Positions 46,543-53,538 of a stretch of DNA of 64,000 nt are shown one piece after another. The translations under genes and the position numbers were made by a program. The stretch covers positions 1-64,000 of the forward strand of contig CAVPAM010000045.1 of NCBI GenBank assembly GCA_963701445.1, written 5' to 3'. Within the stretch, counting starts at the first letter, position 1. Each line of letters opens with the position of its first letter. The notes beneath the pieces were generated by a model. That model had not been told where the DNA came from. It worked only from the letters and a program-made list of their open reading frames with translations, and ran no database searches. Origin of the DNA: CAKZLS01 sp963701445 (GTDB taxonomy: Bacteria; Pseudomonadota; Alphaproteobacteria; Rhodospirillales; Defluviicoccaceae).

Positions 46543-47785
46543 TTATAGATTTCTAGAGCAAGTAAATCCGAGCGCATGAGTCCACGCGATCGGATATCGC
46601 GCTACCGCGCCGTCATCACCTCCAGGGCCCAGGCGGGAATATCGCCGTCGTTGGACGGGGCGTTGCTGCCACGGATCGGGCTCCAGGGCGAGCGCGCGCC
46701 CCGCGTCGAACGCCGCGCGCATCTGGGTCGGGTCGAAGGCGAGTACGTCGTTGCCGATCGGGACGCCGTCCGGAATCCCGACCGTCCTGTAGTCGTAGCC
46801 GAGTATCTTCGTCCCGAAGAAGGACCGTATCAGGGCCGTCTGCATGGACTGTTCCATCATCACGCTGACCGTTTTCGCCGCGACGTCGCCAAGGGCCCGG
46901 CGCAGGGCCTGGGGCGGCTCCGTGACCCGGCCGTTCTCGATCAGGTACAGGGTGCCCCGGCCGTGCAGCGGAGGATTGAGCGCCCGCGTCCCGGCCATCC
47001 CCGGGACGACCACATTCGAACGGGCGGCCCCGTCGACGAACAGGTGGCCATCGATTTCCACCGGCGGAAAGATGATGGGGAACGAGGCGGAGGCCAGCAG
47101 CACCTTGCGATAGAGCTCCAGGTCGCCGGCCTTCGCGATCAGCGACATGTTCCAGACCCAGGTCTGGCCGTAATCGATGTTGGTGGTGCCCACGAACAGC
47201 AGACGATTCTCATCGGCGGCCGCGGCCACCCGCTGCAAAGTCTCCTCGGTGACATACTTGGCGATCATTTCGCTCAGCGGAGAGGTATCCCTGAGCGAGT
47301 CGGTACCGGAAACGAGGTCGAGGACCGGTCGCTCCCTGTAGATGTTGTCACGGGTGATCTGGGTGTACATCTCCTCCAGCTTGGCGTCGTCGGCCGGGGT
47401 GCCGAGAAGCGCGTGGGTGGCCAGCAACGCGCCGGTGCTGACACCGCCGACCACGTCGAACTCCGGCCGCCGCCCGCTTTCGCGCCAGCCGATGAGGAAA
47501 CCGGCGCCGAAGGCGCCGTTCTGGCCGCCGCCGGAGAGGGACAGCAAGTTCAACGCGTGTCCGCGCCTGCGCTCCAGGTAGCGGATGAGATTGTCGCCGG
47601 GGACGGCCGTCACCCCGGCAAACATGGTCGACGGCTCGGTCGGATTCAGCGGCTGGAAACCGTTCGGGAGCGCGGCGTACGACGGTGCCTTCCCGGAGAG
47701 GACCCGCGTCCGGAGGCGTCGCGCAGGCCGCCAGAAGCAGCAATACCAGAAAACCCTGGAAAATCCTCAACGTCCCGTGTCTCAT
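46543..47785 (-). pseudogene. Patatin-like phospholipase lipoprotein, frameshifted
   Basis: ATG 47785 (after GGAGGGGG) opens a lipoprotein signal, MRHGTLRIFQGFLVLLLLAAC, then TPPDAG. The patatin domain is in another frame: SLSGGGQNGAFGAGFL (oxyanion loop), GGVSTGALLA (nucleophile Ser), LASASFPIIFPPVEIDG and DGAARSNV (catalytic Asp). In that frame codons upstream of its first ATG (47625) read SGKAPSYAALPNGFQPLNP, so the two parts join if one base is gained or lost near 47690. The C-terminus may also be shifted: the frame reads to 46543, but an alternate one (SNAPSNDGDIPAWALEVMTAR) ends at 46602. Either a lipase-type lipoprotein under decay or an indel artefact. Confidence 0.75.
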
Positions 47786-47919
47786 GCCCCCTCCGGTGCT
47801 TGACAATGCTTGGCCCTCCGATCGCGCCCGCGAGGACGCGCTCATGCGCTCTTTAGCACGCGCCGGCGCGGCGCGGAAAGCATCCGAATGCGAAAACGGA
47901 CGCGCGCGGAGGGTCGACG

Positions 47920-48931
47920 TCAATCCACCGGCGGGGCCGGACGCGCCGGCAGGCCCGCGCGGATCGCCTCCGAATAGTCCGCGTCCGGGGACACGGCCCG
48001 GGCCCTCGGGTTGATGTAGCTGACCGATTTGAGCTCCGCGAAGGGCAACTCCCGGTTCACGACCCCCAGTTCGTAAAGCAGCTCGTCCAGATAGCCGTTC
48101 GCCAGCCAGCGCCAGTCGAGGGGGACCCCCTCGACCACATGGCTCGCATGCAGCCCGATGGTGGTGGTGCAATTCTGCGTCAGGGCGTTGTACCAGGTGG
48201 GCTCGCGCGCCAGCCGATTGATCGTTTCCAGGTAATCCAGCAGGATCGAGCGGGCGCGGGCGGGCGGCGTGCGGAGGCGATAGAGGTACACGTCCTCGTT
48301 CCGGTAATTGGTCCGCAGCCCCGCCACGTCGGCCTCGTCGGCGACCACGTAGTACAGCTCGTACTGGCGGAAAAAGCCGCGGAGCGCCGAATAGCTCTCG
48401 CCCTCTTGCTTCCGGGTCTCGATGGAGATGGCCAACGGCGGGCCATCGTCGAACCGCCAGCTCAGGATGGTATGGGCGATGCTCGGGGACCCCCAGTAGA
48501 TCACGAACAGATCCAGCCCCCGCAGCTTCGACAGGTCATGGGTGCGCGTCTCCCAGCGTTCGGTGTAGTCGGTCTCGGAGCGGTAGACGAAATTCCGAAC
48601 GTTGTGGATGGTGACCATGTCCCCTTCGATCTCCGCGCGGGGAAGCCGGGCCACGTCCCGCTGCCATTCCCGGTCGTTGCCCGGCTCCAGGCTCAACCAC
48701 CAGCCGAGCACCACGGCGAACAGCACCGCGCAGGCGGCAAACGCCGCGCCCCCTCGGCCGGACCATCGCCAGCAGCGCCAGCGAGGCCGCCGCGTAGGCC
48801 CCGGCCAGCCCGGCCGCCAACGGCCGCGACGCCGGCCCGTCGAACCACAGCGCCGCCCCGCCCCAGGCGATGGCCCCGAGCAGGACAACCCACAAGACCA
48901 GAAGGCCAAGCAACCTCGCGGCCGCCCTCAT
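47920..48931 (-). pseudogene. DUF4105 membrane protein, frameshift in a homopolymer
   Basis: The N-terminus starts at ATG 48931 and encodes two helices (LLGLLVLWVVLLGAIAWGGA and AAGLAGAYAAASLALLAMV) to RPRG. After that the sensible frame changes to GGAAFAACAVLFAVVLGWWL and runs to 47920. The switch is at a run of five C on the plus strand (48749-48753); four would keep one frame. The periplasmic part is DUF4105-like: NVRNFVYRSETDYTERWETRT, ETRKQEGESYSALRGFFRQYELYY and NALTQNCTTTIGLHASHV with the conserved Cys. Function of the family is largely unknown. It and the patatin gene share a strand. Confidence 0.8.
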
Positions 48932-49051
48932 GACAGGATCCGTTTCATATGCTCGGCACCGGACGTTGGAACAGGATCGCACAAACTACACCGCCGGCCC
49001 CCGATAGGGAATCATCGCGCATTCCCGCGAACGCATTGAAAGCGACGTTGA

Positions 49052-49099
49052 TTGACAAATTCCCGTCCCGACCGTATTATGCGCATAAACGCATATGCG
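49052..49099 (+). promoter_or_regulatory. Strong arsR promoter with overlapping palindromic operators
   Basis: TTGACA (49052-49057) and TATTAT (49075-49080) are spaced by exactly 17 bases, a near-consensus sigma-70 promoter. Two perfect ten-base palindromes overlap its -10 and start region: TATGCGCATA (49078-49087) and CGCATATGCG (49090-49099). This is the typical layout for ArsR-family autorepression. The ArsR start lies 16 bases downstream. Confidence 0.85.
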
Positions 49100-49114
49100 G
49101 AAAGGAATGTGAAA

Positions 49115-49408
49115 ATGAATGTCTCGCAAGTCTTGTCGGCGCTCTCGGAACCGATCCGGTTGTGCGCCATGACCATCATCTGGGATGGTGGCGAGCACTG
49201 CGTGTGCGAGTTGATGGTTCGGCTGGACGCGACACAGTCGAGAATGTCGCGCCACATGAGCGCGCTCAAGGCCGCGGGTCTGGTTGTCGACCGGCGCGAC
49301 GCGCAGTGGGTCCGCTACCGGCGCAACCCCGATCTCCCTGGAGAAATCGCCCGGATCGTCGATGCGGTGGTCGCGGCGACCGGAAGTGAAGGAAAGGCCG
49401 CCGCATGA
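49115..49408 (+). CDS. ArsR-family metalloregulator
   Basis: A 97-residue winged-helix repressor: VLSALSEPIRLCAM at the start, the HCVCEL inducer motif with Cys29 and Cys31, then the recognition helix DATQSRMSRHMSALKAAGLV and wing RRDAQWVRYRRN. The CxC in that helix is the As(III)/Sb(III)-binding pattern of ArsR sensors. ATG 49115 follows AAGGAAT. It overlaps the permease start by four bases and should repress the operon from the palindromes at 49078-49099. Confidence 0.93.
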   Translation: MNVSQVLSALSEPIRLCAMTIIWDGGEHCVCELMVRLDATQSRMSRHMSALKAAGLVVDRRDAQWVRYRRNPDLPGEIARIVDAVVAATGSEGKAAA

Positions 49409-50496
49409 CCACCGACACACTGGCGGCGCGGAAAAGCGCCCCCGAAAACTCCCGGGAAAGCAATCGCAAGGAGACGTCCGTCTGGATCTGGTACGGCGGG
49501 CTGGGCTTGGCGCTCGTTCTCTGGGGCCTCGTTTATAGCCGTCTCGCGCCGGCTTCCGAGTGGCTCGTGTCGCTTCTCCCGGTGTCGCGGGAGAGCCATC
49601 TCGGCGAAACGCTCGCGTTCTTCCTCTACGACACTCCGAAGGTCATACTGCTGCTGACCCTCGTCGTGTTCGCGATGGGAGTCGTGCGCAGCTATTTCTC
49701 CCCGGAGAGGACACGAGCGCTTCTCTCTGGCAGGCGCGAGGGCGTCGGCAACGTCATGGCGGCGGGGCTCGGCATCGTCACGCCCTTCTGCTCCTGCTCG
49801 GCGGTGCCCTTGTTCATCGGGTTCGTCTCGGCGGGCGTGCCGCTCGGTATCACGTTTTCGTTCCTGATCGCCGCTCCAATGGTCAACGAAGTCGCGCTCG
49901 CACTTCTCTTCGGCCTCGTCGGCTGGCAGGTCGCGCTGACCTATCTCGGTTTCGGACTGGTCCTCGCCATCGTCGCCGGATGGGTGATCGGGCAAGCGCG
50001 TCTGGAACACTGGCTTCAGGATTGGGTCAGGGAGATCCACGCGGGCGGCGGCGCGGTCCTTCCCGGCCGGGAGCTGACGTTCGTCGATCGGATCAAATTC
50101 GGTATCGAGGCGGTCAAGGACATCGTCGGCAAGGTCTGGATATGGATCCTTGCCGGCATCGCGGTCGGTTCCCTGATCCACGGCTTTGTGCCGGCCGATC
50201 TGATGGCCGCCGTCATGGGCGCGGATGCCTGGTGGTCGGTGCCGGCGGCGGTGGTCATCGGCATTCCGATGTACGCGAACGCGGCCGGCGTGATCCCGAT
50301 CGTCGAAGCGTTGCTCGGCAAGGGGGCGGCTCTCGGCACGACGCTCGCCTTCATGATGTCCGTGATCGCGCTGTCCTTGCCGGAAATGATCATCCTGCGG
50401 AAGGTTCTGACATTCCGGCTGATCGCCGTGTTCATCGGCGTGGTCGGCTCCGGCATTCTGGCCGTGGGTTTTCTGTTTAACATGTTGTTCCACTGA
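49405..50496 (+). CDS. ArsP/YraQ-type permease
   Basis: A 363-residue membrane protein with about eight helices. Family landmarks are the Cys motif GIVTPFCSCSAVPLFIGF (about 125-142) followed by SAGVPLGITFSFLIAAPMVNEVALAL, and a symmetric second half with GIPMYANAAGVIPIVEALLGKG. ArsP relatives export trivalent organoarsenicals; others in the family are linked to copper or zinc. With an ArsR sensor upstream and a redox-active thioredoxin-like protein downstream, an arsenic-related efflux role is likely. Confidence 0.9.
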   Translation: MTTDTLAARKSAPENSRESNRKETSVWIWYGGLGLALVLWGLVYSRLAPASEWLVSLLPVSRESHLGETLAFFLYDTPKVILLLTLVVFAMGVVRSYFSPERTRALLSGRREGVGNVMAAGLGIVTPFCSCSAVPLFIGFVSAGVPLGITFSFLIAAPMVNEVALALLFGLVGWQVALTYLGFGLVLAIVAGWVIGQARLEHWLQDWVREIHAGGGAVLPGRELTFVDRIKFGIEAVKDIVGKVWIWILAGIAVGSLIHGFVPADLMAAVMGADAWWSVPAAVVIGIPMYANAAGVIPIVEALLGKGAALGTTLAFMMSVIALSLPEMIILRKVLTFRLIAVFIGVVGSGILAVGFLFNMLFH

Positions 50497-50514
50497 TTCC
50501 GGGGAGGATGTTCC

Positions 50515-50862
50515 ATGAAGGACGTGAAGGTGCTGGGTCCCGGCTGCAAGCGCTGCGAAACCACCGAGGCCATGGTCAAGGACGCGGCGGCAAGGCTCGG
50601 AGTCGAGGTCAAGGTCGAAAAGGTCACCGATTACGCCGAGATCGCGAAGTTCGGCATCGTGTCGACGCCCGGTATCGTCGTCGACGGCAAGGTCGTCCAC
50701 GCCGGCGGACTTCCCGACGCCGAGGCTTGGAAACCTGGCTGCGGGGCTGATGCCGGCGTCGGCACGGAAGCCCGCGCGGGGAAGAACAGCATGGTGTGTT
50801 CGCGCGATACCGATCCGCATTGGTGGGAACCCGATACGACCGTTACTATGATACGGCCGTAA
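50515..50862 (+). CDS. Redox-active disulfide (thioredoxin-like) protein, shifted C-terminus
   Basis: The frame encodes 115 residues. The first 75 are a small thioredoxin-fold protein: VLGPGCKRCETTEAM with active Cys13 and Cys16, KVTDYAEIAKFGIVSTPGIVVDG and KVVHAGGLPD. Family members end shortly after that at about 77-82 residues. Here the frame continues with 35 odd residues. In a neighbouring frame the sequence reads LETWLRG and stops at 50750; GAGGCTTGG read as GAGGCCTTGG would join them as PDAEALETWLRG. A one-base deletion near 50728 is the simplest reading. It follows the permease by 18 bases with a strong ribosome site. Confidence 0.82.
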   Translation: MKDVKVLGPGCKRCETTEAMVKDAAARLGVEVKVEKVTDYAEIAKFGIVSTPGIVVDGKVVHAGGLPDAEAWKPGCGADAGVGTEARAGKNSMVCSRDTDPHWWEPDTTVTMIRP

Positions 50863-50887
50863 ACGGTTTCACGGAAAGCGGACCAAC

Positions 50888-51976
50888 ATGCCGACGGCAT
50901 TCATCAGCTACTCCTGGGAGAGCGAAGAGCACGGAAACTGGGTTCGCGGGCTGGCCACCGATCTGCGCGCGAACGGGGTGGACGCCTTGCTGGATCAGTG
51001 GGAGGTGCGCCTCGGCGACGATGTCACCGAATTCATGGAGCGCTGCGTATCCACGGCGGACTACGTGCTTTTAATCTGCACCGAATCCTTCGGGGAGAAG
51101 GCGAACGCCCGCCGGGGCGGCGTGGGATACGAGCAATCGATCATAACGTCGGACTTGCTGAACTCCCGGCCGCCGCGCGGCCGCTTCGTCTGCGCGCTGC
51201 GCCGGGGCGCTCCCTCCCTGGCGATCCCGAGATACATGCGCTCGCGCCTCTGGGTCGATTTCCGCGACGACGGGGAATACCGGAGCGGCCTCGATCAGCT
51301 TCTCGTCCACATGCTCGGACGGTACGAGGACCTCAAGCCGCCCATAAGCCCGGTCCCCGTGGCCGCGCCGCCCGAAGCCGCCGGCGAAGCGGAGGATACA
51401 CCGCCACGCACACCGCCACGCGCTTGGGTGCTTGTCGCCGGGACCGGACCGCTCAGGGCGTTCAGCGACGAGTTGAAGGAAACGGCGCGGCACCTCGGCG
51501 CGCGGTTGGCCACTCAAGGCTACGGACTGGTGACGGGCGGCTGGACCGGCGTCGACGAGACCGTCGCGCGCGCGTTCTGGGAAACGAGTTCGGAGCGGGG
51601 GCTCGCGCCCGAGGACCGCCTGATTCAGGTGATCGTCAAGGACGGCGATCCGCCCTTCGCCGCCGGTCAGCTCGTCTTTGTCGGCAAGGGGAAGGAGGAG
51701 TGGCTGGAGCCCATACGGCGCGCCGACGCCGTGCTGCTGCTTGGCGGCATCGGCGGAACCCGGAAAACGGGCGAGATGGCCTTGGAGATCCGCAAACCCG
51801 TCCTGCCGCTCGCCGACACGGGAGGCGACGCGAAGAAGCTATACCTCCGGATGCTGAAGGATTGGGACCGTTTCGACTGGCTGAAGCTCGACAAGAAACA
51901 GTTCCAGCGCGTCGCCCGCCCCCAACTCGACGGCGCGGACGCCGCGACCGACGCGTTGGCCGTCCTGTTCGCGTAG
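50888..51976 (+). CDS. TIR(SEFIR)-SLOG fusion protein, candidate antiphage/NAD-signalling effector
   Basis: A 362-residue soluble protein in two parts. Residues 1-145 are a TIR/SEFIR domain: FISYSWESEEHGNWVRGLA, GVDALLDQWEVRLGDDVTEF, DYVLLICTESF and RRGGVGYEQS, where Glu82 is the candidate NADase catalytic acid. A Pro-rich linker (about 150-175) leads to a SLOG/LOG-like Rossmann domain: WVLVAGTGPLR, ATQGYGLVTGGWTGVDETV, FVGKGKEEWLEPIRRADAVL and LLGGIGGTRKTG. SLOG binds nucleotide-derived ligands; in Thoeris, ThsB (TIR) makes a signal bound by the SLOG of ThsA. Here sensor and TIR would sit on one chain. The ATG starts 25 bases after the thioredoxin-like frame. Function is inference. Confidence 0.82.
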   Translation: MPTAFISYSWESEEHGNWVRGLATDLRANGVDALLDQWEVRLGDDVTEFMERCVSTADYVLLICTESFGEKANARRGGVGYEQSIITSDLLNSRPPRGRFVCALRRGAPSLAIPRYMRSRLWVDFRDDGEYRSGLDQLLVHMLGRYEDLKPPISPVPVAAPPEAAGEAEDTPPRTPPRAWVLVAGTGPLRAFSDELKETARHLGARLATQGYGLVTGGWTGVDETVARAFWETSSERGLAPEDRLIQVIVKDGDPPFAAGQLVFVGKGKEEWLEPIRRADAVLLLGGIGGTRKTGEMALEIRKPVLPLADTGGDAKKLYLRMLKDWDRFDWLKLDKKQFQRVARPQLDGADAATDALAVLFA

Positions 51977-52269
51977 CCGCCCGCCGTCAACCATGCGGGC
52001 TTTGGGGTCAAGGCAAGCATTGTAGCGTTTAGGAACTCTGTCGCCGACGACTCCGGTTGCACAAGGCTCTTAGAGATTTCGAAACTCCCGCTGATGTTAA
52101 ATAGCGCCGGGGCGTACCCGGAGAATCGAAAACATCGGAATACGATCAGGTTCGTTGTCGGTTTTCGAACGATGCGCCTCCCTGTGTACCATCGCTTCTG
52201 AACCCGCCGTTGCCAAGGGACGTCGTTTCCAGTGCAGACGAAACCACTCACACCGGAGCCTCGGCCGAA

Positions 52270-53538
52270 ATGAGAAACCCATGGGGCGGACGGATTATCG
52301 TCGTCGGCAACGAAAAGGGAGGCAGCGGCAAGTCCACCACCGCGATGCATCTCATCGTCACGTTGATGGAACTCGGCTATTCCGTGGCCAGCATCGACGC
52401 CGACGTCCACCAGCGATCACTGACCCAGTACCTCGACAATCGCCGCCGACACGCCTTGCGTTCAGGTCGCGCTCTTTCCATACCGGAACACGGCGTGTTC
52501 GAGAGAGACATCAGCCTTATCGAATTTTCATGCCAGAAAAATCTTCGATCGAAAGTGCTGAACACGGCAAATACCCACGATTTTCTTATCATCGACACCC
52601 CAGGGCAACAGACATTACTATCCCAATACCTTCACTCCCTGGCGGATATTGTCATCACTCCAATCAACGACAGCTTTGTCGATCTTGATGTCATCGCCAA
52701 ACTGGAATGCGTCGATCATGACTCCTTCGACGACTTCAATTTCGTCGGCGAGAGCCACTACGCCAGCATGGTAAACGAAGCAAGGAAGCGGCGGGCCACC
52801 CACGACGGAGGGTCCATGGACTGGATTGTCTTGCGCAATCGACTGAGCAGTTTGGATGCGCGCAACAAGCGCCGCATGGAAAAGGTCCTGTTGCAACTGT
52901 CGGATCTGCTCGACTTTCGCCTGGCACGTGGGCTGAGCGAGCGCGTCATCTTCAGGGAGTTGTTTCCGGCCGGGTTGACGCTGATGGACATGGGGTCGTC
53001 TTCGGGCGGACGACCGCTGGCCATCTCTCATGTGGCGGCGCGGCAAGAAATACGAATGCTCGTCGAGTCTCTCGATATTCGTCCCGAGACAAGCGTGCTG
53101 AGTGAGGGGAAGGGCCCTGTCGCGGAGGGCGTTTTCGCGCGGAATTCTACTGTGCATGGGGTTGTTTTTGCAAAAAGCGTTTACACCCCCCCCTCCCCCC
53201 ATGTTTCCCATTGCACGGGGACGCGTTCCGGACTTGGTATCGGCGGGCTGTTTCGTCGACAGTTCTGGATTGATGGAGGGGATTGCCGCGCCGCTACGCG
53301 CATTCCGAGGACGCGGCGGCGCGGGCGTTCCGGCCGACACCCCCGCCGTCCTCGCGAGCCGAAGGCGCGGCGATCCAGGACCGCCGGCCTTCCCGCGCAA
53401 CCGGTTCGACCCGGTTCCTCCCGGATGGCCGAGACCGACGATCGCCGATCGCCGATCCAGCAAGGGTCTTACGCCAGGTACACCCGCTCCAGGGCGCTGC
53501 GCGAGACGTTGCCCTTCTTGTCCTCGGCCTCGATGTAG
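52270..53538 (+). CDS. mipZ: MipZ-like ParA ATPase with an abnormal C-terminal extension
   Basis: A 422-residue frame. Residues 1-285 are MipZ-like: RIIVVGNEKGGSGKSTTAMHL (deviant Walker A), SIDADVHQRSLTQYLDNR, IIDTPGQQTLLSQYLHSLAD, DWIVLRNRLSSLDARNKRRM and GLSERVIFRELFPAGLTLMDM. MipZ positions the division plane in alphaproteobacteria through gradients from ParB. The family ends near SHVAARQEIRMLVESL. Here the frame continues for about 130 residues through the repeat at 53137-53200 and 70 bases antisense into the GH57 gene. A frame giving SRDKRAE and stopping at 53105 exists. Codon use is more A/T-rich than neighbours, so it may be a paralogue. Confidence 0.8.
   Translation: MRNPWGGRIIVVGNEKGGSGKSTTAMHLIVTLMELGYSVASIDADVHQRSLTQYLDNRRRHALRSGRALSIPEHGVFERDISLIEFSCQKNLRSKVLNTANTHDFLIIDTPGQQTLLSQYLHSLADIVITPINDSFVDLDVIAKLECVDHDSFDDFNFVGESHYASMVNEARKRRATHDGGSMDWIVLRNRLSSLDARNKRRMEKVLLQLSDLLDFRLARGLSERVIFRELFPAGLTLMDMGSSSGGRPLAISHVAARQEIRMLVESLDIRPETSVLSEGKGPVAEGVFARNSTVHGVVFAKSVYTPPSPHVSHCTGTRSGLGIGGLFRRQFWIDGGDCRAATRIPRTRRRGRSGRHPRRPREPKARRSRTAGLPAQPVRPGSSRMAETDDRRSPIQQGSYARYTRSRALRETLPFLSSASM
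53137..53200. repeat. Dispersed repeat, copy B
   Basis: It shares the sequence order of 1656-1715: GAATTCTACTGTGCA, GGGGTTG, a perfect palindrome TTTTTGCAAAAA, GCGTTTAC and a C-run (eight C, T, six C). It lies within the abnormal extension of the MipZ-like frame, about 30 bases beyond the likely natural end of that protein, so it is best seen as an intergenic 3' element. Confidence 0.7.

Noticed and set aside
45744..46577. A minus-strand open frame covering the nuclease and the region before it.
   Set aside because: Its first part mirrors the nuclease; the last 60 codons look more natural but have no start, ribosome site or family match.
53283..53460. GC-rich stretch with short direct repeats (GATCGCC) before the GH57 stop.
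   Set aside because: Only two to three imperfect units; no array structure, so not a CRISPR or functional satellite.
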